Source: Cyathus striatus (Eukaryota > Basidiomycota > Agaricomycetes > Agaricales > Nidulariaceae). Taken from it: a stretch of 64,000 nucleotides of DNA. Position numbers and translations under genes: made by a program. The stretch covers positions 3,906,001-3,970,000 of the forward strand of contig JAOVFP010000011.1 of NCBI GenBank assembly GCA_025738555.1, read 5' to 3'. Position 1 is the first letter of the stretch; each line of letters begins with the position of its first letter. The notes below the pieces were generated by a model, which was not told where the DNA came from, did no database searches, and saw nothing but the letters and a program-made list of their open reading frames with translations. Below are positions 46,381 through 56,342 of the stretch, one piece after another.

Positions 46381-48454
46381 TTAAATAGGTACAGAAAAAT
46401 GTAAATGAGCTGAGTATTAAAAATCAACATGAGGCTGATTCTATGGTACAGGCAAATAGCCTGCTCTACAACAGTACTGAGATGATGGCTGGGGTGGATG
46501 AGTTGCCTGAGCCAGTCAATGACTTGTAAAACGTAAACAGAGATGAGGGATGCAAGAATGAAGGGGGGGAGGGAGGATTAATGTTGAGGTAGTGAGGCTC
46601 GTTGGGGTAGGAGACTTGAGGTGGGTAATTGAGGTGGGCTAGGTGATGCACAACGTGGCATTGACAACAATTGGGGATAGAGGTGGTGAGTGTTTGAGGG
46701 AGGTGGTAATAATCCACTTCCGCTAAGTCACTGATGAGAACTATACAGATTCTACTGTAAGTATACCTTCTAGTAACACTTAACATGAACATACTTTTTC
46801 ATCAGCCATACTTCAATGGTTCATTTCCTGTGTGGATGGTATGACTGGTGAGTGTAAGGCTATGGTAAAATACAAATGAGAATGAAATAGACTTGCAACT
46901 TTACAAGCTGGAATGAGTGGCGAGGGTGGAGTTTGTGGTGTTAATACCATGCAAAATGGGAAGAACGGTGAGCAGAGGCAGTGGAAATGAACCCAGACAA
47001 GGGGAAGATGATGGGAAAGAGAGAAGGAACAAGAGAGAGGTCACAGGGCATTACATAATAAAAAATAGGGCCGTCTAGCGGCAAAACCCACTACCTACCA
47101 AATAAACAATAGGGCCAGGTAAGAGAATTGAGAATATTTATTAATAATACAAATTTAAAATACAGTAATTGATACAATAGATTAAAACTCATATATATTG
47201 TGGATATGAAGTTCATGGGTCTGGGAAGAAATTGGTTGTGATAGGTGAGATTAAAATAAGATAAATGGAAATACCCTGGACAATTCAGACTTGTTAAGTC
47301 ACATAGTTATTTAACATGGAAGAAAGATATTTAAAGGATGATAAGTTGTCTTCATTAATATTTTAGAGATTTTAAAATAAGTATTAGTACTGAATGTGAA
47401 TTAGTGGCATTGAGAATATTTTGTAATACATTTATTTTTAACTCTGACTAGGAAGGTATTTGTTGCAAAGATGCATAACATTCAGCTGTAGAGCAGGCAA
47501 AGTGCCTGCGATGCGAAACACAATATCTCGGACATCTGAAGACGTTCCAATTGCGATTATGTAATCACGCATCACGCGGGAATGACGCGTCCATACGCGT
47601 TCCGTTCGTCTCAACTTATCCTCCTCTCTCCGCTCGCCCTGTCCTGGACTTTCCTCAAAATGTACAACTTCGTGCACCGCTCCAACATCATACCCAGTTC
47701 TAGGGATCGTTTCGACTCACCAAGACCTCCCCGCCGCCGCTCGCAGTACAAACCCTGAACTTTGACATCGGAAACTTTACATGGACTCAACACTATTCCT
47801 TATAACGGACTCCCTGGATTACATCTCATTCATTCCTTGTGTTTCAGCTATGTTACCTGACTTTATTATTCATTTTTAATCTGAGATCGTCGCTCACCAG
47901 AGTCCCAGAGTGACTTATTCATTTTAGGATTAGTGGTTTATTCTCTGTATATAAACCACTGTATTTTCTACAGCTTGGCTAATCAATTTTTACACTGTCT
48001 CATACTCGAAATCTAAGTCTCCAACACTGTCTCTGCCATCTGACCGTTCATTTTCCCAACTTTACGCTCACACCATCGCTTGTCCTCTCTAGAACTTCTT
48101 GCTGAAGTTCTATCTCTCTCGATACGTGACGAAACTCTCCTCTTATCGTTCTGACTCCCTTCCTTCCCACCTTAGAACACCCCAGTCAGACGGACGTCTC
48201 GACGACTCGCATATTGTCTTTGTTTAGGTACGCCCAGCAGACTTAATACCTCTTCACAGCTTTTAGTTGGACACACTGAAATATATCAGATGTGCAACAG
48301 CATGGGTAACCCATGGGTATCTGGAGCTCAACCCATACCCATACCCATGCTAACCCATACCTGTTCTCATGGGTATGGGTTCCCACAGGTATTGCAACCC
48401 ATAGGTTTTACTAATATTTACAAATTTTAGAATAAGAAAAATATAAGATGAAAT
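46381..48454. other. Gene-free stretch between the KDZ-type element and Ty3 element A
   Basis: 47063-47120 again carries MITE-like ends (AATAGGGCCGTCTAGCGGCA, then ACCCACTACC). 47120-47460 is AT-rich. 47480-47800 is GC-richer with several ACGCGT palindromes but no supported gene. A TATA-like TGTATATAAACC lies at 47948-47959 with no clear gene behind it. Confidence 0.4.
48295..48410. repeat. CCATACCC/GGGTATGGG inverted repeat cluster
   Basis: Dense copies of ACCCATACCC on one side and GGGTATGGG on the other form a potential hairpin. The same motif occurs at 13330-13350 and 13755-13910. Probably the end, or a fold-back remnant, of a non-autonomous element. Confidence 0.5.
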
Positions 48455-49119
48455 TGTCATATCCTGTATCGCCTACCTCCAGACTCCTATGCCTTTACTC
48501 TGCCTTCACCTTTGTTTACTCCAGACTTTGATTATGTTCTTAATATTACATATTGATTACAGTACATAGATTACTCTTGTTTTCTTTCTTTCTCTATACT
48601 GAGCTATCCCCTCAGTATTGTAGTATACATCTCATAGTGAGTCACTTATCATTCTTAAGTGCACCACTATCAGTTTCACTTTACACCACCATATGCACTC
48701 ACTTCTCCAATGTGTTTTATTATGTTTAATTAGTTTTAGTCTTCATTCTACGTATGCCTACCCTGACTGTACTTCTCTGCTGGCCTTGGCCAGCAGCCTT
48801 TACTTACTCTGAGTCTCTAGTATTTAAGTAGCACTTGATTTGTACTTAGTCTTTAGTTTTGTATTGAACTACATCCTCACCCTCTTGTCTGACTTGAGTT
48901 ACACCTCTTGTCTTCTTGTCTCTTGTCTTCTTCAAAGGGCTTGTCCTTACTCTGAAATTCAGGACCAGGAATCCCAGGGGTGCAGCACATAAGCTGAAGC
49001 CAAAGTCCTACCCCCTGAGTTCTTGTTCTCTGTCTTCGTCTCATACTCACCCCTTGTTTCTCCAGAGTCACCCTCTCATACTCTGCTGCCAAGTCAGGCT
49101 AAGGGGCATGGTCGTGACA
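48455..49119 (+). repeat. 5' LTR of element A (left end uncertain)
   Basis: TATA-like TATTTAAG at 48821. A predicted transcript start lies about 33 bp downstream at 48854, where TAGTTTTGTAT is complementary to the primer-binding site at 49122-49132. The right end ...GGCATGGTCGTGACA at 49119 is fixed by that site; the left end is tentative. Confidence 0.55.
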
Positions 49120-49121
49120 GT

Positions 49122-49132
49122 ATACAAAACTA
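49122..49132 (+). promoter_or_regulatory. Self-priming primer-binding site of element A
   Basis: ATACAAAACTA, two bases after the LTR end, is the exact reverse complement of TAGTTTTGTAT at 48854-48864, the predicted 5' end of the element's RNA. No TGG-type tRNA complement is seen at this place. Confidence 0.6.
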
Positions 49133-49170
49133 CCACCTTGGATTCCTCTCATAATACTTTTCTTTCCCTC

Positions 49171-51473
49171 ATGGCTACCTGTACACAGACTCAGACTGCA
49201 CATGCCAGGAGCCATGAACAGATGCAAAATGAAGTGTGCCATAGCAATTGTCTAGCTGCCCAGCAAGCTCATGAACATAATGCCAGCATGCCTTGTTGTA
49301 TTGACTCTGCTCCACCTCTCTCTCAGTGAAATGTTCCACTCTCAGCTAGTGCTCTAGTATCTGGAGGAATTACCTCCACTCATCATGCAGCTTGTGAACT
49401 TCAGCTGGTTCACAGCAATCAATTGCATGCACCTCGACCAATTCCATTGAGCATTCCATTTGACCCCACCCTTGTCCCCACTGTGTCCATAGAACCAGTG
49501 GATACTCAACTTTCTCCAGAAGGTGTAGCTGCACGCCAGCAGCAAACACCCACAGCCCATTCACCACCTGACCAACAGCCTGTAGCTTCAGGCAGTGGAG
49601 GACTTCTCCACTACCACCCTCCTCCACTGGTAATTCTGCCGAAGTTGGAAATGGCGGGCCTCCAGACAATGCTGGAGATGATGGTAATGGCTCCAGAGAT
49701 GATGATCAAGGAGACAATGATCAAGGGGACAATGATGAGCAGGCAGGCACCAGTGGCAATGGTCCTGGCAGACCAAATGGCCCTGGAGGTCCTCCCTCTA
49801 ATTCTCCCTCCAATTCTCCCTTGGAACCTCCTTCAAGGCCTCCCTCCAGGGATGCCTATCGTGACCCCCATCACCCACCACGCCACTACAACTTTACCAG
49901 GGATGAAATCCTGGAAATGGTGGCCTCTGTGGTGGGTTACTTTGCCCTGCCACCACCACCTCCACCACCTCCTCCTCCCATTCAGGAGAAGAAGGTTAAC
50001 CAGCTGGATAACTTCAACGGCTCCAACACACTTAAACTGGAGCCTTTCATCATGCAAGTCTGCTTAGTTTTCCAGAACAACCCTCAATTGTACCTGGACG
50101 ATGCCTCTAAAGTCAACTACACATTGACTTTCCTCCATGGCTCTGCCAGCAATCTGTTTGCCACCCATCTCGATGATGATGCATATGAGCCATGGATGGA
50201 TTCATGGGGCTACTTCATTCAGCTCCTCCATACTCATTTCAGCCATACCAACCCTGTTGGTGAAGCTGAAATTCGCATTTTCTCCCTTCACATGGAGGAT
50301 AATCAGCAGCTCACAACCTACAAGATTAAATTCAATGAATATGCCACACTCTTGCCTTGGGACAATGCTGCCCTCAACTTGGCCTACTACCATGGCCTTT
50401 GTGTTATAACTTAGTTAGACCTAAGTCTCATAAATCATACAAGTCCAAAAGTCACATGATCTAACTGATCCAAAGAACAAGTTAAATCAGTTTCGAAGTA
50501 GTTCTCATTATGAGACAAGAAGCTTAAGTTGAAAACTTAAGTATTCAAAGTTGAGTAAGAATCTAGTAGTATTTCTTTAAGCTGAAGCTTGAGCTCTACT
50601 GCCCAAGTTCCTACTGTTTAAATACAAACTGGTTCGTACTAATAATAGATAAAGTATGAGTCAAAGAAAGTATGTAAATACTGCGCATTAATAAGGTGCA
50701 GTAAAGAAGTGTGAAAATAAACTAAGTATAGTACAATGACTTGATAAGAGTCAGAAAGAAGTAAAAGTATGAGAAAAGTGAATATAAATAAGTAATGACT
50801 TACACATAGTCATTATGAGTCAAAAGTATAAATAAAGCTGTGTAAAAGTAAAGATGTTTGGCATCCATGGTTGTGCCAAACATGTCAAAGTAAACTAATT
50901 GTAAACAAAAGAAAATAATGAAAAACTGTAACACTTTGTCCTCATTTAAAGGATGCTCTCTCCCATTGAGAGCAAGGCCAGCCTACGACACTTGCTGGGA
51001 CTAAAAAGGTAGTCTAGGGCTATGATCAGAGGCATTGGGAGTGCAACACCAAGCACAATATTGAGGAGAAGCACAGCAAGTCTGCTGCCAAGTCTTTGGA
51101 GAAGCCCAAGGGCAATCAGAATTCAAAGTCAACTTCGAATTCTTCCTCCTCCTTCAAGACTCAATCCTTGTCCTCCTCTTCCTCTCCTGCCTCTTCCAAC
51201 TCCGCTTCGTCCTTGGGGAAACCCAAGAACAAGCAAAAGCAGAACCAGTTCAAGGTGCCAGACTTGACTGGGAAGCTTGGTTCTGATGGGTAACTTACCC
51301 CAGAGGAATGTAAACGTCACCTGGACCAGAAGCTGTGCCTATTCTGTGGCAACACCAGTCATCAGGCCAAGGACTGTCATAAGGCAGCCTCTGCCACCAA
51401 AGCCCATGTGGCTACTGCCACCTCTACCGAGGCAACTCCCTTGGTGAACTTGGCTGAGAGTTTGAAAAAATAG
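49171..51473 (+). pseudogene. Gag of element A, disrupted
   Basis: ATG 49171 (MATCTQTQTAHARSHEQM). The frame is broken by TGA at 49327-49329 and by a shift near 49610-49630. The capsid-like core then reads on: GYFALPPPPPP, DNFNGSNTLKLEPFIMQVCL, WMDSWGYFIQLLHTHFSH, YKIKFNEYATLLPWDNAALN, LAYYHGLC. The solo LTR splits it at 50402. After it come more stops (TGA, TAG, TAA) and the zinc knuckle CLFCGNTSHQAKDC. TAG at 51471. A dead gag. Confidence 0.8.
50402..50933 (+). mobile_element. Solo LTR (532 bp) with target duplication CTTTG
   Basis: Begins TGTTATAACTTAG and ends AAACTGTAACA, flanked by CTTTG at 50397-50401 and 50934-50938. Same family as 8981-9464. It interrupts gag of element A after YYHGLC, and the gag frame resumes directly across it. 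Confidence 0.9.
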
Positions 51474-51539
51474 GGAGTGGCTCCAGTGACTCCACACAAG
51501 CTGAGGGCTGTGTTAATCTCTCCTGTGCACTTAAGGAGA

Positions 51540-54298
51540 TAAGACTAAACACATCTGCTCTTTATGATCCCCAAGCTGTAAATATTCCATTAACTTCATT
51601 TTCTCCAGCTGCGCCAGATATGCCTCTTTCTTTTCTCTCACTCATCAATTCTGGTTCAACCCACTGTTTTTCTGACTCATTGTTTGTGAGGGAGCACAAC
51701 CTCCCCACAGCTCTGGTCCCTCCCATTGCACTGAAACTTTTTGACAGTACCTCTAACTCCATACTTACAGAGAGTATATTATTATCTGCAATGTTTCCTA
51801 CTGGTGAATGCATGGATATTTCTTTCTATGTAACTCTGCTCGATTCTTCCTGCTCCATGGTATTAGGATTTAACTGGCTCTCCCAATACAATCTGTTGAT
51901 TGACTGGACTGAGAGATGTATACTTGGCTTCCAAACCCCGGTTCTAGGAGAATCTTCTCCATCTTTGTTGACACCTGCACTGAAGGCATCTGCCTCCTTG
52001 CAAAACCCTCCATCACCAGCTTCGTCTTCTGTTCCCCTATCAGACAATAGTCCACCTCCTAGTATCTCACTCATTAACGCTGCAGCTATTCTCTGGGCTA
52101 GTAAGCTCGCAGGCTCGCAGATGTTTAGGATACAAGTCAGTGCCATAGTTTCAGCTTCTGCCACTGCCATGGCTGCAGAAGCCATGGACCTCTCCAATAT
52201 TCCTCCGGAATACCACAAGTTCGCTGATGTCTTCAGCAAAACATGAGCAGACACTCTTGCTCCACATTGCCCTTACAATCTCTGAATCAACTTGGAGGAA
52301 GGTATGTCTCCTCCAGTCGGTACTGTATATTCACTCTCACAGTCTGAGTTGGCCTCTCTATGAGAGTTCATCGATGAACATCTCCAGATTGGCTTCATCC
52401 ATCTTGTTCCCCACATGGAGCACCAGTGTTCTTTGTCTGGAAGAAAGATGGATCCCTTTGACTCTGTGTCGATTTCCGTGGGCTCAATGCAATCTCCAAA
52501 AAGGATTGATATCCCCTTCCCCTTATTTCCGACCTCCTTGACTCTCCTCGTAAGGCTAGAATCTACACCAAGATTGATCTCCACCACACTTACCATTTAG
52601 TCTGCATTGCTGATGGAGATGAGTGGAAGACTGCTTTTTGCACTCGCTATGGCTTGTTTGAATGGCTAGTTACTGTTTGGACTCACCAATGCACCTGCGG
52701 CTTTCCAATGTTTCATGAATGACATCTTCAAGGACATGCTTGATGTGTGTGTTACAGTCTACCTTGACAATATACTAATCTACTCCGATAGTCTTGAGGA
52801 ATACAAATGGCACATTAAAGAAGTCCTCAAGCATTTATGCCAACATGGGCTCTATGCCTGGGTGGACAAGTGTGAATTTCACACTGAATCTGTTGAGTAC
52901 TTAGGTTACATCCTTTCTCTGGGCAGCCTCACTATGTCTCAGGATAAAGTTCAAACCATTAGGGATTGGCCTGAACCTAAGAAGGTCAAAGACATTCAGT
53001 CTTTCCTTGGATTTGCCAACTTCTATAGGCGCTTTATCCAGCACTACTCTGATATTGTAGTGCCTCTCACTCGTCTTACCTGCAAGGGTCTGAAATGGGA
53101 CTTTTCTCCAGCTTGCTGTTTGGCATTCGAGAAACTGAAAGACACCTTCACTACAGCCCCTGTACTCACTCATTGGGTCCCTGATGCCCAGATCATTGTA
53201 GAGACTGACGCCTCTGACTATGCTCTTGGAGCAATCCTCTTGATTGTTGCTGACAATGGTGATATTCACCCCATTGCATTCCATTCCCATACCTTCACTG
53301 CTCCTGAACTAAATTATGACACCCATGACAAGGAACTCCTGGCTATCTTTGAAGCTTTCCATGTCTGGTGACACTGCTTGGAAGGTTCTGGTACTCCGGT
53401 TGATGTGGTTACTGACCATAAAAACTTAGAGTATTTCTCCACCACCAAGATTCTCACTTGCTGCCAGGCTCATTGGTCAGAGTACCTGTCTCAGTTCAAT
53501 CTGGTTATTCATTTCCACCCAGGGAAACTTGGTGTGAAACCTGATGCTTTAACTAGATGATGGGACATCTACCCTAAAGGGGGGAATAATGACTATGCCA
53601 AAGTTAATCTGCACAATTTTCGCCCTGTTTTTACCCAAGAACAGCTCATCACCTCTATCCATGCTACCACACTCCTTCATCCTGTTCTCTGTGCCAGCAT
53701 CATCATGGATGTTGAGCAACTCCACCATGACATCCTCACTGCCCAACCCCTAGACACTGTTGCTTCTATTCACCTTTGCAACCCTACTAATCATTGGTCT
53801 GTTGGTTCAGATGGCTTACTCCACCTCGACAACCAGATTTATGTCCCAGATGACAATTCTCTCCACCTTTGCATTGTCCAGTACAAACATGACCATTTAC
53901 TTGCTGGACACCCTGGTCAGAATAAGACCTTGAATAATATTCTACAGGAATATACTTGGCCTGGACTTCATACTTATGTCAAGGACTATTGTAAGTCTTG
54001 CACCACCTGCTTATGGTCTAAACCACAGCATCACTGTCCCTACAGTACCTTGAAGCAATTGCTTATTCCAGAGTGCCCATGGCACTCCATCTCTATGGAC
54101 TTCATTGAAACACTCCCCATCTCTGGATTTGATAAGTACAATTCAATCCTAGTTATTGTTGACTGTCTTAGCAAGCAAGCTATCTTCATCCCTTGTCATA
54201 ACACCATCACTTCCACCCAGCTCGCTAAGCTCTTTGTCATGCATGTATTCTCTAAGCACAGTGTTCCCAGCCATGTTACCTCCAATCGTGGTTCAGAG
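51540..54298 (+). pseudogene. Pol of element A, part 1: protease, RT, RNase H, start of integrase
   Basis: Aspartic protease with LINSGSTHCF (catalytic Asp replaced by Asn), then VLGFNWLSQYNLLIDW. RT region: FVWKKDGSL, LCVDFRGLNAISKKD, then VTVYLDNILIYSDS (YxDD changed to YLDN). RNase H: IIVETDASDYALGAIL, FHSHTFTAPELNYDTHDKEL. Integrase: GHPGQNKTLNNILQEYTWPG, CTTCLWSKPQHH, MDFIETLPISGFD. Cut by element B at 54298. Stops are mainly TGA at Arg positions (for example after FSKT, SL, KKD, HVW, LTR), plus frameshifts at about 52290-52440 and 52660. Not functional. Confidence 0.88.
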
Positions 54299-54905
54299 TG
54301 TTACACTTTTTCCACCTCAACCCCGCCAGACTACCTCTTTTTCACGTGACCCTTCTATTTATATCTTTTAGCTTACTGATCCCCTTCTATTTATAACTAC
54401 ACACTTACTCATCATCCCCAACCCCGCTCCTCTGGTTTGTCATACTACGAGCACGGACTTTCCTTATCTCCTCAGACTCGCTTACTGATACTGCTGCGCA
54501 GTACTGCACATTTATTTATAGACCTCTGCTGAGTCATGGCAAGTCATGGACACTTATTTATAGTAGCATACCTTTCTGCGAACAGACCATGCTTCTTTTG
54601 TATAAATAGCACATGTATTCTGATCAAGCTTCCTCAGCTTGATCTTAGTTTAGCTATCATCCAATATAGCTGGCTAAATCCTCTCCATCCTCATTGAGAC
54701 CACCTCAGACCCAGAACACCACTACTTCCTAGATCGCATCTCAAACGTTGTTGTGAGATAGCCGCAAGTCCATTAGTGAATAACTCTACATTATTACTGT
54801 TTAGACTTTGACTTTGTCATACGACTTACAAGTGTAGTGACAAGTCATGTGATACAATCTATCACGAGACCAGAAGACATCATGAGACCAGCTCAGATCG
54901 TAACA
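54299..54905 (+). repeat. 5' LTR of element B
   Basis: TGTTACAC ... GTAACA, 607 bp. It differs from the 3' LTR at about 13 positions by eye, nearly all transitions. TATAAATA at 54601. A 9-bp-stem hairpin GATCAAGCT-tcctc-AGCTTGATC lies at 54622-54644. Confidence 0.93.
54601..54646 (+). promoter_or_regulatory. Core promoter and predicted transcript start of element B
   Basis: TATAAATA at 54601; 33 bp downstream TCAGCTTGATCTT (54634-54646) is the exact complement of the primer-binding site. By analogy with Tf1, the RNA should start at or next to 54634. Confidence 0.6.
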
Positions 54906-54906
54906 A

Positions 54907-54919
54907 AAGATCAAGCTGA
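54907..54919 (+). promoter_or_regulatory. Self-priming primer-binding site of element B
   Basis: AAGATCAAGCTGA begins one base after the LTR and is the perfect 13-nt reverse complement of 54634-54646. No tRNA 3'-end complement (TGG...) is present at the LTR border. Confidence 0.7.
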
Positions 54920-55367
54920 TTAAACTGGCGATGATTACTTAATCAATTCACCCCACAACCAGGACAACACGTCAAACCACGAATCAGACCCAGGAACTGA
55001 TTCATCCCACTCAGAAGAATACAGAGAATGAAGACCACTCCAAGACTACGAGACACCAGAAAGCCCTTTACCAGAACAAGCATACAGAGGACAACTAGTA
55101 ACCAAACTACCAACCAGTCCAGCCACTTTACCACCAGAAACCCCAGTAGGCTCTACATCGCCTATCTTTGAATCACCCACCTTTGCAGACAAACCACCCA
55201 GTGCTGTATCCGGATTTTTTCCATTCAGCCTAGAAGGAAGCGATCCACTAGACGTATCACAAGAATCACCAGAAGATATCAGAAGCCCATTCGCACCACC
55301 ATGCGTGCCAACCTTAGCAAATCAACTTGCTCGAGTTCAGCCATTTATACGCCGAAGAAATAGAACC

Positions 55368-56342
55368 ATGTCCACTGGAACCACCAACGGAAAGATGGAA
55401 GCCAAATTCAATATCCCATTCCACTTCTCTGGAGATAGATCCCTATTCCAGAGTTGGATTCAAGAAGTTGAACTTTACATTTTAGGAAATAAAGTCACCG
55501 AAGATAAAATGAAAGTACTCCTAGCCCTCTCCTATATGAACGGAGGATTGGCCAGAGCATGGAAAAGCACTGCCTTTGACACCTACACAAAGACAGACAC
55601 TGAACACCCAAATGGATTCTTCCCCACTTGGGCAACCTTCAAAGCAGACCTGACTAAAGCATTTCAAGAAGGAGACTCCGCCGACATCACACACCGACAA
55701 CTTGAACTCCTTGTTCAAGGAAATAGCACTGCGGAGGATTATACAGCAGTATTCGAGACCCTCTGGCCCAAGATAAGCCTAGAATCTGAAACCGAAAAGA
55801 TCCACAAATACAAGAAGGGATTAAACTGACCCCTCCAAGAGAAAGTAGAAACCATGGCCGATGTTCTGTCCACTTACAACAAATACAAAGAAGCTGCCAT
55901 CAAGTTTGATCGTAACTACCTCAGATTCAAAGAAACAGAAGCCTCGGGAAACACCCGAAAGATCTCCCCAATCAATTTTACCAGGAAACCCACTCCATTC
56001 ACCCAATACCTCGGAGCCTGACCTTCTTCTGGACCATCAGTAGACCCATACCACCTGTCTGTATCCAACCAAATGGATACTCCAGTTGACGCCATCAATA
56101 AACCACTCTCCCCCAGAGAAATGGATCAACTCAGGAAGGAAGGGAAATGCTTCCACTGCAAGAAACCTGGACACATTTCTCGCAATTGCCCACTCAAGAA
56201 ATGAAGATTCAATCGAAACCCCGGAAATCGCCGTGACCTCTCTGTCAGAACTGCCTATGAAGAAATTGGAGATATCTACCGATCCCTCAGAAAAGAAGAC
56301 CAAGATGAAGTCGCCAAACTCGCCAATGAATTGGGTTTTTGA
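55368..56342 (+). pseudogene. Gag of element B, disrupted by three UGA codons
   Basis: ATG 55368 (MSTGTTNGKMEAKFNIPFHF). Capsid-like core: FSGDRSLFQSWIQEVELYIL, ALSYMNGGLARAW, FPTWATFKADLTKAFQEGDS, AEDYTAVFETLWPK. Zinc knuckle CFHCKKPGHISRNC at about 56154-56195. The same frame is open further upstream without an ATG (54960-55367, with one TGA). UGA interrupts after KKGLN, LGA and CPLKK; Arg fits at least the first and third. Gag ends ANELGF-UGA at 56340-56342 on the frameshift site. Known role: capsid and nucleocapsid of the virus-like particle. Confidence 0.85.
56333..56339 (+). promoter_or_regulatory. -1 ribosomal frameshift heptamer G GGT TTT
   Basis: In the gag frame the codons are TTG-GGT-TTT-TGA. 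G-GGU-UUU fits the canonical X-XXY-YYZ slippery site, directly before the gag stop. Slipping back one base enters the pol frame at TTG-ATG-CAG. Pol lies in exactly the -1 frame. Confidence 0.7.
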
